Shown here: in pieces, positions 47,101 to 57,344 of the stretch | Layout: every line of letters begins with the position of its first letter | Numbering within the stretch: the first letter of the stretch is position 1 | From: Paragorgia papillata | Lineage: Eukaryota > Cnidaria > Anthozoa > Scleralcyonacea > Coralliidae | DNA length: 64,000 nucleotides | Assembly: GCA_035771165.1 (NCBI GenBank) | Contig: JAWNZC010000338.1 | Coordinates: 1,550,001 to 1,614,000 of the forward strand | Direction of reading: 5' to 3' | Notes under the pieces: generated by a model | Database searches by the model: none | Told to the model about the DNA's origin: nothing | The model's input: only the letters and a program-made list of their open reading frames with translations | Position numbers and translations under genes: made by a program

Positions 47101-50100
47101 TGGGTTGATACCAGAAAGTCACTTAACTCCTGAAGCTCGGTACCTTTACTGCAGATGGGCCAGGATTTCAGCCGTTCATGATACGCCTCATAGATCTTGA
47201 ATGGATCACCAAAACGATCTTGAAGTATCTTTCTAGCTCTCTTGTAAGCATCCTCGGTTTGGAGACCTAGCAAACCATGTATCATCTTCTGCGCAGATCC
47301 AGAAGTATATTCCCCGAGGTAATACAACTTGTGGCCTGGCTTAACAGCTTCTTCTTCAATTAAAGCGTCGAATGCAGAGACCCATTTAGGATATTCAAGG
47401 ATATTTCCACTAAATACTGGTGGTTTGGGAGCAGGAAGTGACATTCTCTTCATCAGTTCTATTTGCTGCCTTTGAATCTCTACACTGTCTCTTTGAATCT
47501 GTTCCATTAGGCTAGTGGAATGAGGAGTAGGTTGAATTGATTGAGATGTACACAAAGGCGTGGGTTCAAAGGCAGGGGTTCTTGGGTCTAACTGTGTTTC
47601 AATACTACCAAGGTTTGTATTTTCTTTAGCATCAGCTTGACTTCTTTGACCAATACTCGCATCTTGGTAACTGGTACTCGGCTGGATAGTACCTGGATTG
47701 ATTACTGCTGATTGTTGATTGGTGTTGTGCTGGCTCGGGCTAGATAGAGCTGTACTTGGTTGATTGTTGCTAGGTAGGGGTGTACTCAATTGATTGTTGC
47801 TAGGTAGAGGTAACTTTGGGTCTTCTATGAGTGTATAATGTATTGCTTCAGCAGCATTAATCTCACCCTGTAGCCTTTCTTGCTCTCCCTTTCGTTCCAA
47901 CTCTCTTTGAAGATTTTTTAACTCTTCTTGCTTTCTCTCCAGTTCTTGCTGCTTTATCAGGCTGGTCATCTTTTCTTTAAGTCCCGCAGCATTTGCTGCA
48001 GCTTGTCTTGATGACACCGAAGAAACTCTGGACAATTTAGAGACAGAACTTCTTATATTAGATCTGTGTGATCTTTGTGACAGCATTTCAAATCTTTCTT
48101 GTGTTAAATCCTTAATTTTAGTCTTTACATCTGCAGAACATTCTAAGTAAGTATCACATGCATATATGATCAAAATACTCATGGTCTTCATTAGGAAATT
48201 CATTATCTGAATTAAGTAATAATAAATCAGATACTTCGTTGTGATATCGTTTTAGAACATCCATATCCATGTTCAGACCATCCTTAATTACTGGCAGTTA
48301 GTTTTACTATGTCAGTACATTGTTCTCTTAATAATTGGTCTAAACGACTGATTCTAGATTTCACAGCCTCACCTGCTCGATTTCGTTTCTTTCTGAGGTT
48401 CTCTAGGCTCGCTAAGACAGCCTTTCTTGTGCGAGGTCGAGCTTATTGTCCTTGTGACTCCAAACTTCTTATGCTCCATTGGTCCTCTTGTTTGTCTGCG
48501 ACAAAGGCATCTTGTTCGGGTAACAGACTTTTTCTTAACCCGTCTTCTGATTCCAATGGGACTTCGTCCTCTACCAGTTGTGTTTCCAGTTCATCGCCTT
48601 GGGTCTTTGAAGCCATAGTCTTATCCTTTGATCGAAATATCACTTTCAGCTTTCAAAACACATTTGAAAGTCCCTTCGTTGTTTACTGTAAATGTCTTGT
48701 CGTTTCATACACGAATAACACGCCACAAAACACGTTGTTTTAACTCGTAACTTTAATAAAAAAGGAAAGGTAAACAACGGTTCCGGGTAAGCGAATAATC
48801 GTAAGTATTTACATATTGAATCACAATATCTTCGTAAAACAAGATGTCTTCTTTCCTCACTAGAGTTCCATTTTACCTCGAGGTCCGTCACGTGATCCTT
48901 AAAGTCGCGACACACGCGCGTGCGTCACGCGAATAGCAGTTACACTACCATTAATCACAATTAATTAATTATATGGTTCTGTAGTTCGGTTCTCAGTCAT
49001 CAAATAAAAAAAAATTAAACACTGTCATAAACGACTTAATAACAAGGTATCTTTGCCTTCCTACATTTTCCCACCTTTTTTGCCAAAGGTTGGAAGAGTT
49101 TTTAAGACAGCTTCTAGTGCATTTTTATGCGGTTTAGCGTTCTTTTAAGAACGAACTAGACAAATAAACATGTTGAATTAGGTACACGTACGTTGCGAAG
49201 CGCTCGATCAACTTGTGGAGGAAAACTGAGACACTTATCTGCTTCACATGAAGCTCGAGAATGTGGCTCCAAAAGCGAAATTTTTATTTGCCTTTCCCAC
49301 TACAATCTTCTATCGAGCACAAATAAATTGTAAAAGTGGAAAAAAAGGGGGGGGGGTGAGCCCCCCTGCCTTTGCGGCGAAGGTAAGGGTGATTATACGT
49401 TGAATATTTATACATCTTCGATATACAGCATTTTGAAAATTCCATATCACTGCAGGGTGACAATCGTGGTGAAAATCGTAAGAAAAATCGTGCCGTGTCA
49501 TAGCTCAAAACTCATTTCATGAAGTACTCCACGTATTACCATTTGATGACTGCTGACCAGAAGTATTATGAATGAGCCATATCGAAATGCCAAGAATTAA
49601 GAAAGGCCGAAAAAAATGAAGAATAATGAAAAAATTGTTGTGGGCGGTAAAGGTTTTATAGCGTTTAGGATTCTGTAAAATCTTCCCCTAAAACGCAGGA
49701 AATCCCATTTCAGAGACTCTAGATTTCAAAATTTTCTGGGGGGGGGGTCATGCCCCGGACCCCCTTAGAGGTTTCTCGCGCCGGGCTTTAAATGCACGTT
49801 TCAAGGATGTGGACGTATTTGTTTAAGCAAAGGTGGACTGCAAAACCTCGACGAACGCATAAAACATAGTTTCGATCTCTCTTGACAGCCATTATTTACT
49901 TCGAATTGACGGCTCAAACATAAGTTTAGCTCAGCAGTTTACTTTCTGTGCAAGCGCTATTGCGTTTTCAAATTGACTAATCAGCCGTCCCCCCCTGTCT
50001 GGAATTTGGTCGTCTTAAGAGCGATCAGGGACGTAGCCAGGGGGGAGCCTTCAGATATAAAAAACAGACATGTAACTACAAAACTGATGCAATGTGAATT

Positions 50101-52904
50101 ATGTCAGGAAATAAACTGTAAACAGTGTATTCAATCTACTGAGTGTTTGCATTTTGAGTATATCTATATGAAGTTTGCGTGTTTATACCTGCAATGATAT
50201 TCCAGCAATTTTGACAAAAGTAACAGTTGCCTAGAAGTGCACTTTGACAGTTACCACAATATTGGTTCGGTCACGTTCGGCATTACCAGAAATTTGGGAC
50301 AAGATGGCGTCGCGCGGGCGCATATAGGCCATTAAACATGACGGCCAAATCGTATAAGGAATAATACAGTAAAATCGTAAATTTTAAAATTTATCCTACT
50401 AGGGACATAGACTTCTCGGTTGCGGAGCTCGATTCCTGTTAAGAGTTAAGTAAGGAAACGTTATAACAAAAAATGTTCGCTTACCGAAATACACAGCCGG
50501 TTCCCAACATCGATTTATTTACGCTGCTTATTTGACTCATTCTGTTATGTAAGCTATAGTAATCCTGCTAAACATGCGATACAAATCTGCCAAATACACC
50601 ACTTTCCTTGCGAACGATGCAAAGTGCGGAGCTTGCTATGTATTTAGCAATGTTCGAACTGCTAATATAACTCGTAAATATCTCCGTATCTAACAACATT
50701 GCGGTTCCCAAAGCCTTTAAACTTTCTTGGTTTTACAGTGTGTTTGAGCAATACACCAAATCGTAGTTTTATTTAGGCCCACATGCAAATTAGTTTCCTT
50801 TTCAATTTGGGCCCCTATGCAAATTACATCGTGTCTATTAAAGCATAACGGGAAGATAACATAGGCTGGGACTATTTTTTCATGTTTTGAGTTCATTATT
50901 TTTAGACACTACGTTTAGGATTATTGTCAAGGATAATTGAGAAGCAAATTTTATCCTTATAGAATACCTAAGCATTAAAAGGTTTCTGAAATCAGAAATG
51001 TTATAATGTTTACTGCGGCTGCTTCAGCCTCATGTTATAAACGAACTACGTTTTATCCCGACTCAGATTGTATGCACAGTCGAAACTCCGATTTCGTTTA
51101 TCAGCAGGAGGACGTTATGTCTAAACGTGGAGTTGAGCTGCGAGAAGGACAAACGACGAAGCCACGGAGGTCTCTTCTCTTTCGAGCAGCCTGCAGCCAT
51201 GTTTGTTTACTTTGAAAGCAGAGGCAATCTTTGTTCTTAGCACCCGTTTGCATTTTCGCAAAATATTTACTGTATATTATTATCATGGGAGTAACCACTG
51301 GCTACGAACGTGGCCGCAAAATGTCCCAAATTTCTGGTAATGGTGTAGTCATATCTTACGGTTTCTCGTGAATTAGACTACACACGCAAAAACCCACACT
51401 CTGTGTCAGACCTGATGCAGAATGATGTCAGATCTGTTCAGAGAAATGTAGCGACCCCTGATACAGCCTGTTGCAGTATCAGCAATGATACACCTATGAT
51501 ATCATATCTGTATCATACCTGCAGCTATACAACAGACTGTTCAGAACAGATTCTGTCAAACTGTATCAGCCTGACACGGTCAGTGCTGTATCAGTTTGAT
51601 ATAACAGACTGAACAGGTATGTTGTCTACGGAGCTGTTACAGTCTGTTAGAAATTCTAACTAAATGTTTATACATCAGCGCTGGTACATTCTGTAGCTGT
51701 CAGGCTGTATCAAGGGTCGCTACATTTCTCTGAACAGATCTGATATCAGAGCTGATCAGACTGCGTTTTTACGTGTGTACATTCAGTTCAGCTCTGAGCC
51801 ATTGACATTCTACTGCCAAAATTCTTCAAACACAGCAGGGAACCGGACATTTGAAGATGTGAACTTTTGACATATGTATGCGCGGTGCCAATTGTTTACC
51901 AAAATTTGCAACCCCCGGCAAACGAGAATAAAAATATCAGGGTGTAATTCCGGGGGGAGATTTTAATTTTTTTTGGAGAAGACGTCTGTTCTTGAGAAAG
52001 GTGTCTGTTTCTACAAAGAAGACATCTACGGAGAAGACATCTACTTCTACGAAGACGGCGTCTGTTTCTTTCTTTTGAGAAAAGATGTCGACGTCTATTG
52101 CTCAAGAGACAGCTCTTATTTCGACAGAGAAGACATCTGTTTCTACGAAGAAGACGTCTATTTCTACGGAGAAGGCTATTTTTTCCACGGAAAAGGTGCC
52201 TGCTTCTACGGAACATATGCGTATTCTGACGGAAACGCTCGGTTTCTACGGAGAAGAGATGACCCTTGTGGGCCACCGTACTGAGATAAGACCCTGAGTA
52301 CGTAGCTGCGTGCAGACGCTCCTTCCCCCTCCTGAAATCGTGGAAACGGAAGGAGCGTCTATCATGCTCTCCATCACGTGTATTAAACAATTCTATTCTA
52401 TTTTATATATGTACAGTATAACATTCTTACCGAAGACAAAGCATATTCCATATACTCTTGGTGTAATTCGCTGGGAAGATCTTTACAGAAGTCAGGAACA
52501 GACAGTTCTAGCACATGTCGTTCGTGATATAATGTCCCCAGCGATACAACAGCAAGCATATCGCGGGGCAGAACGGCATAAATAAACGACAAAGTCCAGA
52601 TATAGTGTTCTTTGTCTCGTGTGCTGTTACTGCTTGTGTTATAGAACATGACTTTCACAAAGATAAATTTTGACAATGCTTTCTTTCGAGGAAACAATGC
52701 CCTAGAAATGTTATGAGCATTTGAGTAGTAGTTTCCATTAGAACTGGCTTTCCAGAAATTCGCCTTCGGAGGAACATCATCTTTCAGCGACATTTCCAGT
52801 TCTTGCTCAAGGCATGTACAGTTTACGTCCGTACACTGTGGCCCACCGTGGATGGTCGGGAAACACGTACAAAGCAACAGAATTGCGGCAGTTATCTTCA
52901 TCAT
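38182..52904 (-). CDS. Lineage-specific multi-pass membrane protein, two exons
   Basis: Exon 1 is 52904-52431 (158 codons) and exon 2 is 39267-38182 (361 codons plus TAG). The donor GTAAGA after 52431 and the acceptor CAG before 39267 join in phase 0 (EYMEYALSS|LQDFTIIPKS), giving 519 residues. Residues 1-20 are a signal peptide (MMKITAAILLLCTCFPTIHG). The ectodomain, to about 195, has cysteines (DVNCTCLE) and sequons NCT, NIS, NTS and NST. A first membrane segment lies around 198-223. A Lys/Glu repeat linker of about 40 residues (KEKEK units) follows at 233-273, then about five or six more hydrophobic segments to about 500 and a basic tail. The family is not recognised; receptor or channel-like roles are possible but unproven. 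The 13-kb intron holds a BEL/Pao element and foldbacks. Confidence is high for the gene structure and low for function. Confidence 0.8.
38925..39045 (+). repeat. In-frame 15-bp repeat coding the Lys/Glu linker
   Basis: A T/C-only tract with a unit of about 15 bp (TTTTTCTTTTTCTTT). On the minus strand it encodes KEKEK repeats inside exon 2 of the membrane protein. The unit is a multiple of three, so length changes keep the frame. Confidence 0.85.
39585..39660. repeat. Short hairpin around AATCGCACATGTG
   Basis: GATAATCTCACATGTGCGATTA is followed by TAATCGCACATGTGACGATTATC. It lies beside the token-punctuated hairpin at 39735-39865 and in the same AT-rich setting (TTATATAAAATA, TTATATAATAAA). 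Confidence 0.65.
39735..39865. repeat. Token-punctuated hairpin element, locus 4
   Basis: Outer arm GGAAATATGAAATTTATTTC returns as GAAATAAATTTCATATTTCC. Inner arms TGTTGAACAGGATATGTCA / TGAGATATACTGGTCAATA are imperfect partners. Tokens CTGG 39759, CTCG 39782, CTCG 39799 and CTCG 39822 are mirrored exactly about the loop TTTGCTTCGCTCA. A single half-copy lies at 55170-55240. Confidence 0.8.
40250..40690 (+). mobile_element. RTE-like LINE 3' fragment
   Basis: Plus-strand frames give MRVLRRIRGVSLKDS, then DDIRSSLGVEAIGMKAGKNR, LRWYMDMWEER, RRRKRGRPRKRWLDGVKEV and DAWRQIVARAGT. This is the conserved C-terminal region of RTE/BovB-type LINE proteins (GRPxxxWxDxVxxD, then WR). Two frameshifts or stops break it. 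It ends in an A-rich tail at 40681. It lies in the membrane-gene intron, antisense to that gene. Confidence 0.7.
41674..41928 (-). repeat. 3' LTR of BEL element 1
   Basis: 255 bp. In plus-strand reading it starts TGTAAATGTCTTGTCG and ends GCAGTTACA. Preceded by CTACC. Confidence 0.95.
42034..44520 (-). pseudogene. BEL pol, RNase H and integrase part
   Basis: Open for over 800 codons, beginning at the hairpin insertion with WCVETDAFQFRITLKDRP. The BEL-type motif LATVSSIYDPLGFVAP is followed by RNase H (HHFSDAS, LELTAALVS, YWTDSKVVLGYI, NPADDASRGL). Next is the integrase HHCC finger (FHERVEHQGPG and later CATCQRL). The catalytic core has the acidic residues (VDYFGPWY, LRCDCGTNF, KASHMGGVWERQ), and a C-terminal WSLARVV-type domain precedes the stop. 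All key residues look intact. It has lost its 5' connection to RT through the insertion at 44524-44812, hence pseudogene. Confidence 0.9.
44524..44812 (+). mobile_element. Token-punctuated hairpin element inserted in BEL pol, locus 5 (family T)
   Basis: 289 bp from TCAAACTCATTAATAATTCA to GTGTATGATATATTAC, flanked by TTC on both sides (44521-44523 and 44813-44815). Removing it and one TTC restores the pol frame (GVE joined to WCVETD), which dates it after the BEL insertion. The 3' half is a hairpin with six same-strand CTCG tokens at 44677, 44710, 44730, 44741, 44760 and 44794, mirrored about the loop GCTTCGC. There is no ORF, so it must be moved in trans. Partial relatives lie at 2257-2345 (same left end) and 34571-34869. 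Confidence 0.88.
44813..46631 (-). pseudogene. BEL pol, zinc knuckle, protease and RT part
   Basis: Minus-strand order: zinc knuckles (CFLCLQQGHMARQC, CRTCKKPHATVLH), protease with VLDDQSDTCFIT (Asp-Gln-Ser in place of the usual D-S/T-G, a variant I have seen in other BEL-like elements), then a frameshift near 46100. RT follows, with PNKIRVVFDCSAEYQGE, KVAFSCDIESMFHQVRV, FLWW and the catalytic NFYVDDGL. It ends at LPIERVLGVE where the hairpin element begins. Confidence 0.88.
46705..48613 (-). pseudogene. BEL gag, interrupted
   Basis: Starts MASKTQGDELETQLVEDEVP near 48613. An in-frame TAA at about 48444 separates SLESQGQ from ARPRTRKAVLASLENLRKKR, and a frameshift follows near 48190. The rest reads a coiled-coil/Gln-rich stretch, then the BEL gag domain (FSGNILEYPKWVSAFDALIE, KMIHGLLGL, ARKILQDRFGDPFKIYEAY) and a CPFCDKQHKL knuckle before a stop near 46706. 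Pol continues in the same orientation. Confidence 0.85.
48687..48944 (-). repeat. 5' LTR of BEL element 1
   Basis: 258 bp, partner of 41674-41928, followed by CTACC. Differences from the other LTR are four substitutions plus a 1-bp and a 2-bp indel by eye. Confidence 0.95.
48950..50280. other. Intron of membrane gene, no gene seen
   Basis: Contains G-run/C-run blocks at 49345-49370 and 49735-49770 and a CAGGGACGTAGCCAGGGGGG end at 50027. These resemble the termini of the nonautonomous elements at 10955 and 59659, but I could not pair the ends. No exon was recognised. Confidence 0.45.
50281..51342. repeat. ~1-kb element with CATTACCAGAAATTTGGGACA ends
   Basis: CATTACCAGAAATTTGGGAC at 50281 is answered by GTCCCAAATTTCTGGTAATG ending at 51342. 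Inner AAGATGGC / GCCGCAAAA partly match. No transposase frame was recognised inside. It looks like a deleted DNA transposon. Confidence 0.65.
51378..51780. repeat. Foldback rich in CTGATA/CTGTATCA motifs
   Basis: Ends CTACACACGCAAAAAC and GTTTTTACGTGTGTAC. Long subterminal partners GAGAAATGTAGCGACCCCTG / AGGGTCGCTACATTTCTC. The interior carries many CTGTATCA, CTGAACAG and CAGACTG words in both orientations. About 400 bp. Confidence 0.75.
51970..52265 (+). repeat. Degenerate 21-bp minisatellite
   Basis: About 14 diverged units of TCTACGGAGAAGACATCTGTT type. One frame reads heptads such as STEKTSV, STKKTSI, STEKAIF, STEKVPA. Long frames across it on both strands come from the repeat. It lies in the membrane-gene intron, next to exon 1. 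Confidence 0.75.
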
Positions 52905-53207
52905 GATTCAGTCAGTGGCGGATTTAGCATACAGCAGACCGGAAACGCGACTGACGTAAAAAATCACAAGAATAATTGCGCAATATTTTAATCTCAAGAG
53001 TTATGCTGGCAGTCAGGCTTGGCCAGACCATTAGGTTTCAAATTCGCTTTTATCGTAATTTGCGAGTCAGCAAACACCGGGCAGGGATGACCGGTGGCCA
53101 GCGTTCGTTTTGAGAGTTTTGACTGGAGAGATCTGATTGGTGTTTGATCAATTTGACCAATCTACCTCGACCTGGTGTCATTTTTGACCGATTTGCCTCA
53201 AACCTGA

Positions 53208-53498
53208 TTGGCTAGCTCTCGCGTTGATTTTGGGCTTTTTGACCGACTTGCATCATGGCAACCATCGATTGCTGAGTCAGCTGAGATACTGAGTAATTTA
53301 TTCATTAAAGACTTCTCACTGTGTTTCAGTCATGAGTTCTGTATAAGTGTTTTCGAACGGGTTGTAGCTGCTTTTAACAGCAACGATGAAGAAATACTGC
53401 GAAAAATCTACGATGATTTGTCATCTAGATTACACAGTCATCGACTTATTTCAAGCGAAGAACATTTAGACGCGATTGGAAGCATTTCGAGCTTCTGA
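53208..53498 (+). CDS. Small uncharacterised ORF or exon
   Basis: An open frame of about 96 codons with no in-frame ATG near its start. It reads LASWQPSIAESAEILSNLF, FCISVFERVVAAFNSNDEE and ILRKIYDDLSSRLHSHRLI before TGA. Helical, protein-like composition. It lies 300 bp upstream of the membrane gene, divergent from it. It could be a terminal exon of a gene whose other exons I did not find, or a chance frame. No family recognised. Confidence 0.3.
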   Translation: MASSRVDFGLFDRLASWQPSIAESAEILSNLFIKDFSLCFSHEFCISVFERVVAAFNSNDEEILRKIYDDLSSRLHSHRLISSEEHLDAIGSISSF

Positions 53499-53552
53499 AT
53501 TTTGGCGCGGAGTCATTTATTCCCCCACTGCTGTAAGGTATTAAAGACTGGT

Positions 53553-53825
53553 ACTACTCAAATCAGCAGAGCGAGACATATACGATGTTTTCATCGCTTC
53601 CGAAGCGACAGTTTCGTTATCCGCAGATCAATTTCAAAGCAATCGCGAGGTGTATTCTTATGTACCACGTGATAGCTTGTTTACGAGTTAACAATTGGAT
53701 GTGTATCACGTGGTACATGGGAATACACCTCGTGATTGCTTTAATATTGATCCGTGGTTAATAAAACTGACACTTCGGAAGCGATAAAAAAATCATCCAT
53801 GTCTCGCTCTACTGATTTGAGTAGT
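53553..53825. repeat. Foldback with ACTACTCAAATCAG ends
   Basis: 273 bp: ends ACTACTCAAATCAGCAGAGC and GCTCTACTGATTTGAGTAGT. Inner partners AATCGCGAGGTGTATTC / GAATACACCTCGTGATT and TACCACGTGATAG / TATCACGTGGTA meet near the centre. Nearly the whole element is stem. Confidence 0.85.
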
Positions 53826-55169
53826 AAGTTAAGATCGTCTTATTTCATTTCAAATCTACAAACATTCTAGTGTCGAATATATGTGTTTTTGTCCAGTCTC
53901 AATATTGTATTATTTATCATTTTGCATCCTAGTGAAGTCAGTGAAGTCTGAGTTCAGAGTTCCAACATATATTTATTTAGCAATATATTTCACGCTTGCC
54001 AGGAGCTCTTACAGTATATGAATTTGAAAGGATCAATTGATCCTTAAGCCAAGGTTTAGTTCAACGTTAAATTGGATCTTTCTTTTCATGATTTTGAAAT
54101 TAATACTGTTTTCAAATTATTGTTAGTCTCGCTATCTTGCTCTGATGAGATTCAGATTTATCTAATTAGCTTATATCAAATTACGGTAGTTGGTAGATAA
54201 CATATAATTTATTAAATTAGAGAAAATTCCACACTACAAGGCCTTTGAGACAATGAATAATAATTAGTTAATTTTTAGAAAGCATGGGTGTTTGCGCCTT
54301 GCGCCTGTCTCGTTTGGCTAACTAATATTTTAGTTAGCTTTGTAAATATACGCATAAATGCTGTATAACCTTCTCAATAAAGTTGAAAAAACATCCAATT
54401 TGGACAAAATATTTTGTAAACATGATAAAAAGTGCCATTAAAAATATGTTTTAAAAGTTTCAAAATTATGCTCAGATGTGCTGTCAATTTCAAAAAATTT
54501 CCGGGGGGCATGCCCCGGACCACCCTGCAACTGTGGACCACAAGTTTGACTGACGTTTTCAAATTCCTAAATCCGCCCCTGTTCAGTACAATTAAAGGGG
54601 AATAACAGTCTGTACTGCGCATGTTTCGCGTTTGTTTATTCGAATATTTGCATGGAAGTTTCATCTGCCTTTCATGTTCATGTAATGGTTTTCAATTACA
54701 AAGCCTTCGCCGTACTTCCCTTACAATACACTGCTACAGTTCAAGTATTCTTATAACAGCCACTATCTAACTCTTCTATCCATTTTTGGTTTCTCAACAC
54801 AAAACGCCTAGAAGAGTCCACTTAATTGTTGAGGCAATTATATGCGATTATGTTTTTATTACAGTTATAAACTATATTCATGGTATGCATGCCGGCTTCA
54901 CGCGATGCACATTCTTTTGTTTTAAAGATACATATGCAAGTTTGGGAGGAAAATTTTTGCACTTTATATCAAACAAATAATATACACGGAATGATAAAAA
55001 ATAAGTTTATATTGCCAGCCTTATTGAACTCACTCTGTCTTGAGTCTTTAAAACAAACTCAATTACCGTTGGCGTAGCAGCTTGAAATGAAGTAGCTTAG
55101 TCTGTAGTTGCTACTATTATGTTACATGGCAAAAGCGCTAGCGACAGGCGACCAACAAAAGAATAATAT
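53826..55169. other. Intergenic, no gene seen
   Basis: AT-rich. At 54500-54580 a GGGGGGCATGCCCCGG block and an AAATCCGCCCCTG end resemble nonautonomous hAT-like termini, but the other end was not identified. A weak match to the start of this end (CAGTGGCGGATTTAG) lies at 52914. Confidence 0.45.
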
Positions 55170-55240
55170 ATACATGAATGTGCAGAAATATAAAATGTAT
55201 TTCGAGTGTTGTCCGGAATCGGATATCTCACGAGAGAACA
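55170..55240. repeat. Half-copy of the 39.8-kb hairpin
   Basis: ATGTGCAGAAATATAAAATG and TATTTCGAGTGTTG match one arm of 39735-39865 read on the other strand, with CGAG tokens at 55203 and 55231 in matching places. The partner arm is absent. Confidence 0.65.
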
Positions 55241-55790
55241 AATTGTTCGTTCAGTAATGCTGTTATACGTCCTCTGTTTCCGTGTAAACATATTCCACGA
55301 ATTAAGACTAATTAAGGCCAACACTTATCGAACAACGCCAGACGACATCGGTCCACATGCATCGATCCAGATGATTTTTTATGGCCTTCACTGCCGTGGC
55401 AATAGAAGTGTTCTTAAAATATTGTTGCAATTCAGTTACCTAGTCTGACCAATTCATCTGATGAAATGTGTTGAAAACTTCTTGTTTTGAATTGGATTGC
55501 ATGGTTTGTGGTTTCTAAACAACCATACGAAATATGATCCAACACCAATCAAATTCAAAGCAAACCAGGAAGTTAATCAACAAACTTCATGAAATGAATT
55601 GGTTTGACAGAGCAAATGAATTGCAACTATATTTCATTTTATATCAATATTTCAACACTAATCTATTAACCCACAACATGCAGTTACTGCTGCAGGTTGC
55701 AGGTAACCGCGCCGCGCGCCGTATATTTGATCGTTGCATGTTTGCTTTGTGTCAACTGCTACTTGACACGACGCTAAGTATGAGTTCAGC

Positions 55791-56036
55791 AAGTCAAGGT
55801 TATTTTTAATGCTTGTCGACAATAACTCTAAGCTTTTCCACTCTCATATGTCCTTCCGCGTTTGCTAAGTTTCATAGTTATTATCTCACAACTTGCTGTC
55901 TGTGATCCCGCGCGTTAAATGTTATTAGTGTTCAATTCCAGTAAATTGGAATAAGTGAAATGTGATTAGTTAATACAAAAATAAACATTAATTTAATTAC
56001 AACGGACAAAAACTTCATTTGAGCATTAAAAATAAC
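55791..56036. repeat. Foldback with AGTCAAGGTTATTTTTAATG ends
   Basis: AGTCAAGGTTATTTTTAATG near 55791 and CATTAAAAATAACCTTGACT at about 56036, with AT-rich interior. No ORF. Confidence 0.6.
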
Positions 56037-56152
56037 CTTGACTCGAGGTGGTTGGACAAGTGTCACGTGAATATCTCGACCAATGAAATGACTCCATTTT
56101 CTCATCGTTCTCGCAAAGTTGATCGGCTGAAATTTTTGCATTGGACTTAGGG

Positions 56153-56466
56153 GGTGTTCATATAATCCCGGTAACCGGGCTGGCCCGCTTACCGAGATCT
56201 CGCATCACACTTATTTCTCTATTAAAATTTCGTTATGTTCATACAGTAAAAACTCGCTAAAAAGAACCTACATTTTACCAAATCAGCCTGGGATAGGTTC
56301 TTATATTCTTATATATTCTTATATAAATAAATTCTTAATTTCAGCCTGAGGTTCTTAATAGTGCACGTGGTAGGTTCTTGTTAGCGGGTTTTTACTGTAT
56401 GAGAAACCGGGCCGGCCCGCTTGCCGGGACCTCGGTAAGCGGGATGAAATTTGCCCATATGAACAC
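56153..56466. repeat. MITE with CCGGTAACCGGGC arms, host of a nested MITE
   Basis: Outer ends GTGTTCATATAATCCCGG and GCCCATATGAACAC. GC-rich arms GGGCTGGCCCGCTTACC / GGCCGGCCCGCTTGCC face each other. It is interrupted at 56254-56397 by a TA-flanked element. Confidence 0.75.
56254..56397. mobile_element. Tc1/mariner/pogo-like MITE
   Basis: 144 bp with ends CAGTAAAAACTCGCTAA and TTAGCGGGTTTTTACTG and TA on both sides (56252-56253, 56398-56399). Ends and TA duplication fit pogo/Tigger-type elements. No transposase. Confidence 0.8.
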
Positions 56467-56644
56467 ATCGCCCCGCTTACCGGCGTTATTTTTGATAGGA
56501 TTAAAGGATAGTTGAATGTTTTATTGTTTATTGGAATAGAAATCTCAATTGTATAATAAAAGGATTGATTTTGAAGCAAACAAACCTGTGCAATACGACA
56601 AAATTGTGAACTTTGATGGCTGATCCGCTGATGTCTAGTGACGG

Positions 56645-57292
56645 ATCGTCAGACAAGCTAATAACTCGGGCTACCTATGGTAGGCCGAGTCTAGGTTTCG
56701 GGTTATAAATCCATGTCCTATTTACACGAATTTTTATCCTTAGGTTAGGGTGTGTGTTGGGGTAAGGCTTTCATGAAGTACCTGGGTTATGTAGGACATG
56801 GAATTATTACCAGGTTTTGGCTCAGTTTTGTTGATTTTTTTTAATTCGGTGTCACGATTTTTCATTTTTGCACTTTTTACTTCCGCTACTATCATACTTC
56901 CGGTGAGTTGTTAGGCCGTGTCTGAGGCCGTGAGGCATGTTGTAAGCTCTTTAATTGCTCCTTTTGCTTTTGGAGTTGGACAAAAAGTTGAACAGCTTTG
57001 CCTTCTGGTCAAGGTGTTCTTGCACGTTGTTGGTAGATTTTGAAACTGACTGACTGACTTTGTAGTTTATTTAACAGTGATGTGGCTGACAACTCCTTGA
57101 TCGTAAATATGTTCACTCACCTCTGTGAAGTATGCACCACATTCACCCGTCGTCGATCTGATCTTCCTCGTCCCACTCCCACCTTTGTTCGCGCGGTAAA
57201 GAGCCCTTACTTTAGCAGTAGCCCGAGTGAACGCCTGACCCAGGCGTCTTGTCCCCGAGCCCGGTGAGGGTGCTACTCTCGACATGTGTGGA
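56645..57292 (-). repeat. Dispersed repeat R1, copy C (longest)
   Basis: The minus strand matches copies A and B from CGCCTGGGTCAGGCGTTCAC through to CTAGACTCGGCCTACCATAG. It extends 5' with CGGGCTCGGGGACAAG. It lies directly upstream of the truncated Penelope-like element. Confidence 0.75.
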
Positions 57293-57344
57293 GTCCACTT
57301 TACACGCGTGTTGAAATGCGAATCAGTTTGAGCGATCTGAATAT

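Larger units (their letters stand above)
41674..48944 (-). mobile_element. BEL/Pao LTR retrotransposon 1
   Basis: A full-length element on the minus strand: LTRs at 41674-41928 and 48687-48944, 5-bp target duplication CTACC at 41669-41673 and 48945-48949, gag at about 48613-46705, then protease, RT, RNase H and integrase to 42034. A purine tract (AGGGGAGCCA on the minus strand) abuts the 3' LTR. The LTRs differ by only a few substitutions and two small indels, so insertion is fairly recent. Gag has an in-frame stop and a frameshift, the protease/RT junction is frameshifted, and RT is separated from RNase H by a 289-bp hairpin element. No envelope-like ORF. It sits in the 13-kb intron of the membrane gene, same strand. 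Confidence 0.95.

Noticed and set aside
48309..48743. Plus-strand 144-residue frame
   Set aside because: Antisense to BEL gag and LTR.
41674..48944. Endogenous retrovirus with envelope
   Set aside because: Domain order and motifs are BEL/Pao, and no envelope-like frame lies between integrase and the 3' LTR.
51896..52390. Arg-rich minus-strand frame of 164 residues
   Set aside because: Antisense reading of a degenerate 21-bp minisatellite.
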